Assembly: GCA_016720565.1 (NCBI GenBank)
Contig: JADKKJ010000011.1
Span: 496,001 to 560,000, forward strand
Reading direction: 5' to 3'
From: Chitinophagaceae bacterium
GTDB taxonomy: Bacteria > Bacteroidota > Bacteroidia > Chitinophagales > Chitinophagaceae
Length of the DNA: 64,000 nt
A model generated the notes under the pieces. That model searched no databases. It had not been told where the DNA came from and saw only the letters and a program-made list of their open reading frames with translations. A program made the position numbers and the translations under genes. Below are positions 25,858 to 35,177 of this stretch, in pieces. How positions within the stretch are numbered: position 1 is the stretch's first letter; each line of letters starts with the position of its first letter.

Positions 25858-27359
25858 TTTACAGTCAATTTAAATGTGGAAGCCGGCAGGTTATCGGCAT
25901 TCACTAAATTTCCTTTTGAAAATGGGCTCCACCCATAATACAGCGCAGAAGGTTTCGTGGTTGTCTCTATCAGTACGCTGTCTCCCGTTATTTTCGCAGG
26001 CACCTCCTTTATCCCGTCCAGCGAAAATCCTCTCAGCGTTTCACCTTCAAAACTATTCAAGTTATTGCCAGTATGGGAAAACCGGATACTGAGCAGGCCA
26101 TTATTATAACTTGCAGTGATGGGAAGCGGCCCAGATGGCAGAATATTTTTATTATAATTCTTAGCCAGTGCCCATCTTGCCAAACGCTGACCCACCCATT
26201 TTTTATTGACGGGATGCACATCATTCAACGCGCCGATATCACTGCATACGGCCATTCCGCTAAAGGGAATAAGCGAAAGCATTTTACGTTGCTCGTTTCT
26301 GAAATCGGGCCACAACTGACCTTTATACTTAGGCGTATCAATAGAGGAAAGCTGCACATAATAAAAAGGCATACGGGGATCCTTCCATTTCCTGCGAAAA
26401 TCTTCTACCATCAGGCGGCTCAGTTCAGCATATTCATTTACCCTTTCCATTTCCTGTGCATTACTTTCTCCCTGGTAACAGATAATGCCTTTAATAGGCA
26501 TTGATAACAATGGCGCTATCCCGGCCTGGTAAGCCACTCCTGGTTTATATGAATGGAATGGCCCATATTCATCAGAGGGTACACCAGGCAGATTAGCTAT
26601 ATTTTCCTTTCCTCTTTGCCTTATCCATACTGGTAATGCATCATTATCCAACCAGTTTCCCTGGCATTTAGCTTTGAAGGCCGGGTTAGCCAGCATTACT
26701 TTTGCGTCAATAAAAGTTTCTAATGGACAGCCCCCAATTGACAGATTGATCAATCCAACAGGGATACCTGTATTGAGTATGATATCTTTCCCAAAATAAT
26801 AAGCCACCGCACTCATAGCTTTAAAGGAGAAGCTATCACTTACCTGCCAGGCAACCTTGCTGAAAAGATCGTTGAGGTTAAGCCTTTTTATCATCGAATC
26901 CGTGTAGGATGCTTTGAAAACATTTTTACCAATATAACCGGGATCATAAAAACGAAGCAGCGGTTGGACGGATTCCTTTATTTCCTGTTTATAATACATT
27001 TCCCTTACCATTGGAAATTCCATATTACTCTGACCAATGCAAAGCCAGAGGTCGCCCATTAGTATATCATTAATAGTAAGGTTAATTCCAGGCGATGAAA
27101 CAGTCAGCTGCTGGCCAACCGCATTTGCTTTCTGGGAAGGGAAATAAAATTTCCAGGTAGAATCTTTCAACACGAAACCGGTTCGGGATATCTTACCAAA
27201 TTTAACCTGCAGCTTAAGACCGGGCGTTCCTCTGCCCCAGATGCAAACAGGTCTTTCGCGCTGTAAAACCATATGATCGGTGAATACAGGCGCCAGTTCC
27301 AGTTGCGCATATCCCTGTAAGTGGAAGCATAACAGGATATATAAAATATAACGCTTCAT
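25854..27359 (-). CDS. Sialate O-acetylesterase
   Basis: An exported 501-residue SGNH esterase with a signal peptide (1-18). The nucleophile is in GQSNMEF (Ser111), with YQGESNA and a C-terminal DVHPVNKKW block carrying the Asp-x2-His pair. This architecture matches sialate O-acetylesterases, which remove O-acetyl groups that block sialidases and lyases. The NanS-like role is supported by its position between the epimerase and the GDSL-GH20 gene. It overlaps the next gene by 4 bp (translational coupling). Confidence 0.92.
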   Translation of the reverse strand: MKRYILYILLCFHLQGYAQLELAPVFTDHMVLQRERPVCIWGRGTPGLKLQVKFGKISRTGFVLKDSTWKFYFPSQKANAVGQQLTVSSPGINLTINDILMGDLWLCIGQSNMEFPMVREMYYKQEIKESVQPLLRFYDPGYIGKNVFKASYTDSMIKRLNLNDLFSKVAWQVSDSFSFKAMSAVAYYFGKDIILNTGIPVGLINLSIGGCPLETFIDAKVMLANPAFKAKCQGNWLDNDALPVWIRQRGKENIANLPGVPSDEYGPFHSYKPGVAYQAGIAPLLSMPIKGIICYQGESNAQEMERVNEYAELSRLMVEDFRRKWKDPRMPFYYVQLSSIDTPKYKGQLWPDFRNEQRKMLSLIPFSGMAVCSDIGALNDVHPVNKKWVGQRLARWALAKNYNKNILPSGPLPITASYNNGLLSIRFSHTGNNLNSFEGETLRGFSLDGIKEVPAKITGDSVLIETTTKPSALYYGWSPFSKGNLVNADNLPASTFKLTVK

Positions 27360-27390
27360 GAACTGCTATTTTAATTAATAAGCTGAGCTG

Positions 27391-28590
27391 CTATTTTCCC
27401 GGATCTTCCAAAAACTCCCTGATAATTCTTGCGCAGAACCATTCCTGCCGGGGCAAATGGAATGGGCCTTTGAACAGATTGCCTTTTGCCCCCTGGGCAA
27501 TACTTCCGTCTCGATGTAAATAACCAAACCATTCACCATGCTGATTATCATGAAATACCTGGTAACTATAGTCATGTACCATATGATGCCATTTAGCATA
27601 TTTTGGATCATTGGTCATCAGATAAGCTAACAGGGTTGCAATGATCACTTCATTATGCGGCCACCAGAATTTCATATCCTGCCAGTATTCCTGTACTGGC
27701 CTGTTATATACATCGCGGAAATAGAGTATGCCTCCATATTCCTTATCCCAGCCCCGTTCCCACATATAATCCAGCATACTGCAGCCCAGCCTGATCAGCT
27801 CCGGATCATTATTTCGGTACCTGGCTTCCTGTAATATGAACCAGGCTCCTTCAATGGCATGGCCGGGGTTAAGGGTTCTTCCATCAATATGATCGATGAT
27901 ACTTCCATCGGGGGCCACCTGTTCCATCACGCAGGCTATATCATGTTTTACAAAATCCCTGCTGATCTCACCGATCCACTTAGAGATCCATTCATCGCAG
28001 CGATCATCGCCAATGGTCTCCCGCAATTGCTGGGCCGTATTGATCATGATCATTGGAACACCAATGCCCTTAGAAGGACGGGTATCCGTAAATTTTGGTA
28101 CCAGCATACCTGGCGCCGTGGCATATTCAATGCATTTGCCAAAAACCTCCCTTGCTTTTTCAGCTGCTTCCGGGTCGCCACTGGCTTTGGCATAAGCAGC
28201 AGCAGCGATCACATAAAATGTTTCAGAAAAGAAATATCTGCGCTTCCTGATAGGTTTTCCATTCCTGGTAACATGAAAGAACATGCGACCATCTTTATCA
28301 AAGCAATGTCTGTTCAAAAATTCGTAGCCGGAGCGGGCCCCTTCCAACCATTCCGGTTTTTTTTCTACTGTATTATAAAGTGTTGCCAGTAACCAGGTGG
28401 CCCGGCCCTGTATCCATACCGCCTTATCATCATCGATCAGCGAACCATCTGCATCCCGCATTAACAAGAACCCTCCTTCTTCTTTATCCAGGGAACGGGG
28501 GAACCAGAAAGGGACCGTGTCTTTCAGCAACTGATCGCTGTAGAATTTCTGCAGGGAAATAAGCTCGGACCTTGTATATCCTGTTGACAT
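27391..28590 (-). CDS. N-acylglucosamine 2-epimerase (AGE family)
   Basis: A 399-residue cytoplasmic (alpha/alpha)6 barrel enzyme that interconverts ManNAc and GlcNAc. Catalytic-region histidines are seen in LNPGHAIEGAW and FWWPHNEVIIA, and FKGPFHLPR lies at the C-terminus. Using AGE rather than NanE-6-phosphate epimerase is a known Bacteroidota variant: free ManNAc is epimerised before any phosphorylation. It starts one base before the sialidase stop region ends (28590 versus 28592), so the genes are tightly packed. Confidence 0.92.
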   Translation of the reverse strand: MSTGYTRSELISLQKFYSDQLLKDTVPFWFPRSLDKEEGGFLLMRDADGSLIDDDKAVWIQGRATWLLATLYNTVEKKPEWLEGARSGYEFLNRHCFDKDGRMFFHVTRNGKPIRKRRYFFSETFYVIAAAAYAKASGDPEAAEKAREVFGKCIEYATAPGMLVPKFTDTRPSKGIGVPMIMINTAQQLRETIGDDRCDEWISKWIGEISRDFVKHDIACVMEQVAPDGSIIDHIDGRTLNPGHAIEGAWFILQEARYRNNDPELIRLGCSMLDYMWERGWDKEYGGILYFRDVYNRPVQEYWQDMKFWWPHNEVIIATLLAYLMTNDPKYAKWHHMVHDYSYQVFHDNQHGEWFGYLHRDGSIAQGAKGNLFKGPFHLPRQEWFCARIIREFLEDPGK

Positions 28591-28591
28591 C

Positions 28592-30142
28592 CTATTTGAC
28601 TATTTTATTAACGGGTATTTTGACAAAGTAAAGATCCTTCACTCCTTCATAAAGTATTCCAATATTCTTATCGTCAAGCCTTGTAAGACAGGAATATCCA
28701 TAACAGGTCCTTTCATCAAGCAGGAACTGGTTCTCTGCGGACCAACTTTCTCCATTATCCAGGCTTGCACGGATAGTTATATTATATCTTCCTGAACTTG
28801 TGTTTGGATTGCTGAAAAATAAGGTCTGTTTTTTCTGTCCTTTTACTATAGCCATCGAGTTTATGAGGCTACCCATACAAACGGGGTCTGCAAGGGCATT
28901 AAAGGAACTGTTATGCTCCATCCAGGTTTGCCCCATATCAGTGGTAGTGGCAATACTTCGGAACCCGCCGCGGTTATCACGCATATTCAGCATCAAAATC
29001 CCTTTTTTAATTTCCACTACCTGGCTCTCCGTAGTGTTACTTTTTGGACCAGCCAGTTTTCCTTTCCAGGTCTTTCCATGGTCATCACTATAAATGATGG
29101 TAGAGAATGGCTTTTTGTTCTGATCCCAGTATTGAGCGGCAAACACAAGCTTACCATCGCTCATAGCGATCCCATTTCCCGGACCATCAAAGAAAAGATG
29201 CCAGGCTGGTTCTTTTACCTGGGAAGTAATGGAATAAGGCGCTGACCAGGTAAGGCCATCATCTTCACTGCTCACCAGAATAAATTGCCCGGTAGTATCG
29301 GGAGAAAGGCCAGGCAAGGAGCCCGCAATTGATCGATTACCCTTGCTGCCTAATGCAGCTACAAAAATTTTCTTTGTGGCAGGATCAAACAATACCGCAG
29401 GATCTCCTACTCCATTATTTTCATGCGGGGCTCCCATATCCATGATCACTTTCATAGGCTGCCAGGTCTTACCGCTATCTGCACTTCGGCTCATGCCTAC
29501 ATCAATATTGCCGGGAAGATCTGTGCTGTTATTATAGCGAATATCATATACTGCTATCAGTGTACCCTTATCCGTTTGAATAATACCGGGAATTCGATAG
29601 GTATTTACTTTATCATCGCCTGCCCTTCGTACAACCACCCCGCATGGCTTTATAAAATGACCGCCATATTCTTTTACTGCTATGGACCTTCCCTTCTGAT
29701 CGATCAATTCATTGCAATGCAATTCTATCCAGTTATCAAGTCCGGCATTATCTTTTAGCACAACACTGAACCATAAAAATCCAACACCACCAGAAATTTT
29801 TGCAGGGATCTCCATACTGAATCTTGATGCTACAGGACTGAAACTCCCAATTAATTGCCTGGAGGAAAAAGGTTCCGCTCCTGTGAGGTATACATCAATT
29901 TTCTGCACACTGGCAATGGCGGAAGCATTAAGCGTACAGTTAGCCTTTTTAATCATTGTTTCCGCATCACCGGAAACAGCCACTCTTAATACCGGGTTCT
30001 CCGGCAATCCTTTTAGTACAGGGATCTGTGGACTATATGCCTTTGCAGTGTTTTGCTGTGCATTAGCAGCGGGCAGGAACAACATGGCATTCATTATCCC
30101 TATGCATAAAAAGAAATTTTTTTTAAACCAGGCAGACTTCAT
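28592..30142 (-). CDS. nanH: Exo-alpha-sialidase (GH33)
   Basis: An exported 516-residue sialidase. The signal peptide ends near Ala28. Residues 30-160 look like the N-terminal BNR-associated domain. The catalytic propeller has the arginine-triad start TYRIPG (Arg183) and several Asp boxes, e.g. SADSGKTW (220-227), SEDDGLTW, SDDHGKTW, TTDMGQTW and SLDNGESW. It cleaves terminal sialic acid from glycans. It sits inside the operon between transporter and epimerase. Confidence 0.94.
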   Translation of the reverse strand: MKSAWFKKNFFLCIGIMNAMLFLPAANAQQNTAKAYSPQIPVLKGLPENPVLRVAVSGDAETMIKKANCTLNASAIASVQKIDVYLTGAEPFSSRQLIGSFSPVASRFSMEIPAKISGGVGFLWFSVVLKDNAGLDNWIELHCNELIDQKGRSIAVKEYGGHFIKPCGVVVRRAGDDKVNTYRIPGIIQTDKGTLIAVYDIRYNNSTDLPGNIDVGMSRSADSGKTWQPMKVIMDMGAPHENNGVGDPAVLFDPATKKIFVAALGSKGNRSIAGSLPGLSPDTTGQFILVSSEDDGLTWSAPYSITSQVKEPAWHLFFDGPGNGIAMSDGKLVFAAQYWDQNKKPFSTIIYSDDHGKTWKGKLAGPKSNTTESQVVEIKKGILMLNMRDNRGGFRSIATTTDMGQTWMEHNSSFNALADPVCMGSLINSMAIVKGQKKQTLFFSNPNTSSGRYNITIRASLDNGESWSAENQFLLDERTCYGYSCLTRLDDKNIGILYEGVKDLYFVKIPVNKIVK

Positions 30143-30151
30143 CTTTATTAC

Positions 30152-31384
30152 TTATTGATCAACAAATTCTTTTGACTTTGGGCGCAGAAAAAATAAATTC
30201 AGCAGCAGTGCCATCACAATGATGACCGACATCATGGCAAAATCTTTTCCCAGGTTGCCGGCATCTGTTGATTTGCCCAGCCAATCAGTAATAAGCGCCC
30301 CCGCAAAAACGCCCACCATATTCATCAATCCATAGGCCGATGCCCGGTGTTTGGCAGAAACAAACTGGCAAAGAATGGGCATGTTATTCGCATCGAACAT
30401 TCCATAACCAAAACCAAAACAAAAAGCAGCACCAATTACAGCCAGCATACTATGACCCATACCCACTAATATCAAGGCGGGAATAGTAAGACTTAATCCT
30501 ATGGCGCTGGTATAGATACGTCCTCTGATATTTTGCTGCACCCATTTATCTGATAAATAACCACCGAAGATCACGCCCAGGAAAGAAGAGGCCGCGATGG
30601 TAATGGTTGACATCGGGCCTGCCCTGCTCATATCAATATGCAGGTTTTCTGAGAATAATGTGGGCATCCAGTTCTTTACTCCCCATCCGGGTAAACTGGG
30701 AACAGCGAAATAAAATACAATGATCCAGAAGGCAATATTGCTGAATAAAACAGTCAGTCCTTTAAAAACGGAAGGCCTGGGAACAATAGTTGCAGACGGT
30801 TCCACTTCCGTATTTCTTTTTTCTTTCAGGAAAAGGATCAGTATCACCGCATAAAAAATACCCGCAAATCCAAAATACATAAATGTTTTCTGCCAGGAAA
30901 ATGCCGCGGCTATAGTTGCTCCAAAGCCTCCTAAGGCCTGCCCCATATATAAACCTGTCATGTGTATACCAATGGCCAGCGATCTTGTTTTGTCCTGGTG
31001 GTAATCGGCAATAAGAGATAAAGCTGCCGGAATATATAAGGCCTCACTTACCCCCATTAAAGCCCTTAGCCAATATAGCTGGTTGAAACTGGTAGCCAGT
31101 CCCATGGTTAAGGTGACGGCGCTCCACACGAACAAACTACCTACGATCAGCCATTTCCTGTTTATACGATCGGCAATAATGCCTGATACGGGGCTCATAA
31201 ACCCATAGATCCATAAAAAAATGGCCATGAGATAACCAAAATTCGTAGCCGATCTCAATTCAGCAATATCGATCATCATGGATGGCTTCATGGTGCTTAG
31301 CATTTGCCTGTCCATATAATTCAATAGCGCTACGCCCCAGAGCAGACCAACCACCATCCATTTATAGGTACCTTCTTTTTTCAT
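30152..31384 (-). CDS. nanT: MFS transporter, likely sialic acid importer
   Basis: A 410-residue protein with twelve predicted membrane helices and MFS loop signatures (GIIADRINRKWLIVG after helix 2; GYLSDKWVQQNIRG between helices 8 and 9). It belongs to the sugar acid/anion symporter side of the superfamily. Placement between mutarotase and sialidase makes inner-membrane import of sialic acid the natural reading. The NanT name is by context; the transported substrate has not been read from residues. Confidence 0.8.
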   Translation of the reverse strand: MKKEGTYKWMVVGLLWGVALLNYMDRQMLSTMKPSMMIDIAELRSATNFGYLMAIFLWIYGFMSPVSGIIADRINRKWLIVGSLFVWSAVTLTMGLATSFNQLYWLRALMGVSEALYIPAALSLIADYHQDKTRSLAIGIHMTGLYMGQALGGFGATIAAAFSWQKTFMYFGFAGIFYAVILILFLKEKRNTEVEPSATIVPRPSVFKGLTVLFSNIAFWIIVFYFAVPSLPGWGVKNWMPTLFSENLHIDMSRAGPMSTITIAASSFLGVIFGGYLSDKWVQQNIRGRIYTSAIGLSLTIPALILVGMGHSMLAVIGAAFCFGFGYGMFDANNMPILCQFVSAKHRASAYGLMNMVGVFAGALITDWLGKSTDAGNLGKDFAMMSVIIVMALLLNLFFLRPKSKEFVDQ

Positions 31385-31390
31385 GAAGCT

Positions 31391-32545
31391 TTATCGTTGT
31401 TTCATTTTTGCCAGCAGGATGAACGGCGTTCTTACCCCAGCCCTGATCTCTCCGGATGGGATCGTTATATAATTTCCCCAGCGAAGGGCAAGAGTGGTAA
31501 CAGGTGTATCAAAAGGGAATTCAGAAACGATCTTGCAGCTGCCAGAAGCAACCTGGTATAACAGGACCCGTTTATCAAACCCGGGGTGGGTTGACTGCAA
31601 ATTTTGCTTTTTCAGGGTCAGGGACTTTTTTATCTCTTCATCTTTTTCCTTTGCTATCGCCACGATCATTTCCTCCGTAAGATTGAACCTGCTCCCATTA
31701 TCCCCGCCAAATAAAAGCAGTTGACCCTCATTTAAAGATATGCCCGTACCAGCAGAAAGCGCAAAAGGTAAAGCAGGGTGTTGTTCCCAATTACCATTGG
31801 CAGGATTATACGAGTAAACCGCGGAAGAAAAAGCACTGATGCCTGTACTTGTCTTTCTTCGACCGCCGAATAAAAATATACAAGGCTGGCCCTGCTCATT
31901 ATTCTGAATAGAAATGACACTATGCGATAAAGTTACTGGCATGGATGTAAGTGTTTTCCAGCCTTCCGCAAGCTTGTCCATATCCAACATCAAAAAAGAA
32001 GAAAGGGTTGAGTCAGCATTTTCTCCCCCAGCCAGGTAAACCTTTGATCCAAAACCGATGGCCATGGCATTAGTTACATTATAGGGCAGATCGGGAAGTT
32101 TATGAACCTGCCATTCTTTAAGGGAGCTGGAATAATTTATTAAATAACTGTTTTTCCCGGGGCCCAGAAGGTTCTCGCCTCCGGCATAAAATAAGCCCTG
32201 GGAAATTCCACAACTTGCAGAATAAGCAATAGGTTCAGGAAGTTTGATCCGGGTACCAAGTGCAGCGATCTTCTTTCCTTTTCGCTGGAATAAAAAACCT
32301 TCGTCATAATATTTTTTTCGGCCACCTTCCCAGGGCATTCCATCTGGAAAATTGGCGCCACCAGCCACCAATAAATTGTTTTGGTAAATGCCAGTTACCG
32401 GGCCGGCATATCCCGGGGATACCGGTTGTTTACCAACAGGTGGGATAGTTCCTGCCTTATGCCAGTGTAAGCCACCCTGCTGCCCAATTCCAACCAATCG
32501 AAATAACACTAAGGAGGCGGCAATATAATTTTTTAAGTACTTCAT
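31391..32545 (-). CDS. Cyclically permuted mutarotase (Kelch propeller, NanM-like)
   Basis: A 384-residue exported Kelch-repeat protein: signal peptide 1-21, then repeats with the Gly-Gly doublets of Kelch blades (LLVAGGANF, LFYAGGEN, VYLAGGENA, IFLFGGRRK, LLFGGDNG). It resembles the cyclically permuted mutarotase family (TIGR03548), found next to sialic acid genes and related to NanM, which converts alpha-Neu5Ac released by sialidase into the beta form. It overlaps the lyase stop by 4 bp. Confidence 0.88.
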   Translation of the reverse strand: MKYLKNYIAASLVLFRLVGIGQQGGLHWHKAGTIPPVGKQPVSPGYAGPVTGIYQNNLLVAGGANFPDGMPWEGGRKKYYDEGFLFQRKGKKIAALGTRIKLPEPIAYSASCGISQGLFYAGGENLLGPGKNSYLINYSSSLKEWQVHKLPDLPYNVTNAMAIGFGSKVYLAGGENADSTLSSFLMLDMDKLAEGWKTLTSMPVTLSHSVISIQNNEQGQPCIFLFGGRRKTSTGISAFSSAVYSYNPANGNWEQHPALPFALSAGTGISLNEGQLLLFGGDNGSRFNLTEEMIVAIAKEKDEEIKKSLTLKKQNLQSTHPGFDKRVLLYQVASGSCKIVSEFPFDTPVTTLALRWGNYITIPSGEIRAGVRTPFILLAKMKQR

Positions 32546-33495
32546 GCAGGAACAGTACTGGTCTTACCAGGCTGCTGAGAACAGAAATTGCCGAAATGGA
32601 TCTTTTCTACATCTTCCCTGAAATTCACCCAATCTTTTCCAACCATATTTTTTACCGGTAAGCGGAACTCACCACAATCCATACCTATCAGTTTCATATA
32701 GGCCTTGCCTGTTGCGATGCCTCCATATTTACCCAGCAAGCTGATCATATTGATGGATTGTTGTTGAAGGAGGCTGGCAAGCGGAAGATCACCGTTCTCG
32801 AAGGCCTTGATAAGTTTATGATAAAGCGGTGCAGCATAGTTAAAGGTACTGCCTACAAATGCTTTTGCTCCTAAAGAAAGAGCCGGGAGCATATTCTCAT
32901 CCCTTCCCCAAAGCATATCATATTTATGTTGTTGAAAATACTGGCAGCTCAGGAAGTCCATAAAATCCTCATGCGTGTATTTTATTCCGGCAAAATTTGG
33001 AATTTTCCCGTCTATCTCCTGGAGCAGGCTTAACATTGAAAAATTTACTCCAGTAAGAACGGGAATATGGTAATAGTAAAATGGAAGGCCCTGCACTGCC
33101 TCTGCCAGTTCCAGGCAGCAATCGGCCAGTTCTTTTACAGAGGCTGGTTTGAAATAAGACGGAGAAGTATAGGAAACTGCATATAGCCCGGTCTCCCTGG
33201 CATGAATTGCTAATTCTTTGCATTCGCGAAGACAGTTACCACCTACCAGGGTCATCACCTTAAATGAAGCATCCTCCTTTGTACAGGCAGCCCAGGCCTC
33301 ATTCACTTTCATTTTTTCTTTACTGGTCAGTGAAGCGCCTTCGCCGGTCGATCCGCAGATGAACGCCCCGCTGATCCCATTATGTTTCAGAAATTGATAA
33401 TAGGAAGGAATAAGGGAAATATCCACATCGCCATGCCTGTCCATCGGTGTAAACGGAGCAGCTATTACTCCTGATAAATGCTGAATGCCCATCAT
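32542..33495 (-). CDS. nanA: N-acetylneuraminate lyase (DHDPS superfamily)
   Basis: A 317-residue class I aldolase that splits Neu5Ac into ManNAc and pyruvate. GSTGEG (residues 49-54) is the carboxylate-binding loop, Tyr142 lies in YHIPVLTG where known lyases have YNIP, and the Schiff-base lysine is Lys172 in GIKYT. These choices plus the neighbours favour sialic acid lyase over dihydrodipicolinate synthase. Two adjacent ATGs are possible starts. It is the first gene after a GC-rich hairpin that separates it from susD. Confidence 0.93.
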   Translation of the reverse strand: MMGIQHLSGVIAAPFTPMDRHGDVDISLIPSYYQFLKHNGISGAFICGSTGEGASLTSKEKMKVNEAWAACTKEDASFKVMTLVGGNCLRECKELAIHARETGLYAVSYTSPSYFKPASVKELADCCLELAEAVQGLPFYYYHIPVLTGVNFSMLSLLQEIDGKIPNFAGIKYTHEDFMDFLSCQYFQQHKYDMLWGRDENMLPALSLGAKAFVGSTFNYAAPLYHKLIKAFENGDLPLASLLQQQSINMISLLGKYGGIATGKAYMKLIGMDCGEFRLPVKNMVGKDWVNFREDVEKIHFGNFCSQQPGKTSTVPA

Positions 33496-33547
33496 TTTTA
33501 ATTTAAATGAAATGAACGCAGGTAAATTAAAGAAAAAGGAACAAAAT

Positions 33548-33568
33548 CCGGGGGGATAAACCCCCCGG
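33548..33568 (-). terminator. GC-rich hairpin between susD and nanA
   Basis: A perfect 8-bp stem CCGGGGGG / CCCCCCGG with a 5-nt loop, followed on the minus strand by ATTTTGTTCC and more T. It lies 52 bp downstream of the susD stop in transcript order. It could be a leaky terminator or an mRNA processing barrier that sets different levels for susCD and the catabolic genes. Confidence 0.65.
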
Positions 33569-33620
33569 CCGACTGCTTATGATCGCTATAATGAAACTAC
33601 TTCCCTTCTCTTATTACTAT

Positions 33621-35159
33621 TTAAAACGCAGGATAGCCTGGTGTTTGAACAAGCGCCCTGTTATTGGTCAGGGAACTACGGTCAACCGGCCATAAGAGTT
33701 TATATGCTTCGGTGGATGACAGCCCCGTAAACTGGAATACATAACTGTTTCCAAACCGACGAAGATCATGCCAGCGCTTTCCCTCAAATATGAACTCAAA
33801 TAATCTTTCCTGCAATAAAGCCTGTTTAGGATCTGTATCAATAGCCTGGTTGGGATATCCAAAAATGGCGGCTGAATAATTTGCCCCAAAAGCTCTTGAT
33901 CTTACAAGATTGATCTCAGTGGCCGGACTCTGCCCTAACAATATTTTTGCTTCCGCGATCATCAGTAAAAGGTCAGCATAACGGTATATAGGGTAATCAT
34001 TACTGTGTACTCTTACTCCTGCTACCTGCTCGCCCTCAAATTTCTTTACGAAACATCCTGCAATTACATAAACACCAGGGCTTGGCCTTGTATATGCCGA
34101 CTGAATTGAAAACCATTTACGGCTATCCTTGTCGTTAAATTTCCTGAAGGTAGCAACCCGAACCGGTGCCCGAAGAAGGCCACCCCAGTTATCCAGGGTC
34201 GCACTGTTCATTTGCCTTGCATTTAAAGAATCATGGAAATTGGCGATCAATGAAGTTTGCGGATAAAATGTACCCGAAAATGGCTGGGAGCTTTCAGCGT
34301 TCAGATAACGAACAGAGAAAATGATCTCGCTGTTACCACGGCTGGTTACTGCAAAAACGTTTGCAAAGCTGCTTTGCAGGCTTAAAGAGGCCACATTGGT
34401 CTGTATATCTGTTAAGGCATTCAACGCGGTGGTTGCATCAGCCGTACCGCCACCATTCTGGGCGGTCCATAAATACACTTCTGCCTTTAACATCAGGGTA
34501 GCAGCCTTACTCCAATATGATTTTGTATTTCGGAAAGAATAATCAGATCCATAACTGGCCACTGATTTATCTATATCAGATTTAATAAGCGCCATTACAT
34601 CACTTGCAGGCGAAGCAGCTTTGGCCAGGTTACTCAGATCCACATCAGAGAACAAACCGGTCCAGATCACCACATTTCCCCAGCTGCGGGTAAGTTGGAA
34701 ATAATAATAAGCTCTCATTCCATAAGCCAGGCCCAGGTAATAATTCTTGTTGGCCGTGGTAACAACGGTAGTAGAGCTCAGTTTATCGATCAATAAATTC
34801 AATTGCGCAATATTGCTGTAAAACCCGCCATAATTACTTACGCCTGCAGCATCCAGTGAAAGGTTTTGCTGCCAGAATCTTTCCAAACCCTGGGTCGCTT
34901 CACCGGTAAATGTACTGGCAGAGCTGGGTTCAGTACCGAATATATCTGAGCGCAATTCACCCAGGGCCTCAAAATTGGATACATGGCTTCTGAAGCGCGC
35001 ATGCAGGCCCGACACAAAAGCATCGAACTGATCTGCGGTCTTCCAATAACTGGCATCACTGATACTGCTGATGGGAGCCAGATCGAGTTGCTTTTTACAG
35101 GAACTGAAACTGATCATGGCCGCCAGGGCGATATAGATATAGTTGATAGTTTTTTTCAT
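33621..35159 (-). CDS. SusD/RagB family sialoglycan-binding lipoprotein (NanU-like)
   Basis: A 512-residue lipoprotein. The signal ends FSSCKK, with Cys21 as lipidation site. It has TPR-like helical SusD features such as AYYYFQLTRSWGNVV, NSEIIFSVRY, DYPIYRYADLLLMIAEAKIL and the C-terminal ERLFEFIFEGKRWHDLRRFG, all family hallmarks. It would sit on the outer face of the outer membrane, capping the SusC transporter and binding released sialic acid. It starts 18 bp after the susC stop. Confidence 0.93.
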   Translation of the reverse strand: MKKTINYIYIALAAMISFSSCKKQLDLAPISSISDASYWKTADQFDAFVSGLHARFRSHVSNFEALGELRSDIFGTEPSSASTFTGEATQGLERFWQQNLSLDAAGVSNYGGFYSNIAQLNLLIDKLSSTTVVTTANKNYYLGLAYGMRAYYYFQLTRSWGNVVIWTGLFSDVDLSNLAKAASPASDVMALIKSDIDKSVASYGSDYSFRNTKSYWSKAATLMLKAEVYLWTAQNGGGTADATTALNALTDIQTNVASLSLQSSFANVFAVTSRGNSEIIFSVRYLNAESSQPFSGTFYPQTSLIANFHDSLNARQMNSATLDNWGGLLRAPVRVATFRKFNDKDSRKWFSIQSAYTRPSPGVYVIAGCFVKKFEGEQVAGVRVHSNDYPIYRYADLLLMIAEAKILLGQSPATEINLVRSRAFGANYSAAIFGYPNQAIDTDPKQALLQERLFEFIFEGKRWHDLRRFGNSYVFQFTGLSSTEAYKLLWPVDRSSLTNNRALVQTPGYPAF

Positions 35160-35177
35160 GATTTTTTTATTAAAGAA

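Noticed and set aside
33496..33547. Promoter in front of nanA (TTTG-N17-TACCTGCG)
   Set aside because: The -7 part has two mismatches to TAnnTTTG and the spacing is short; left out as a feature.
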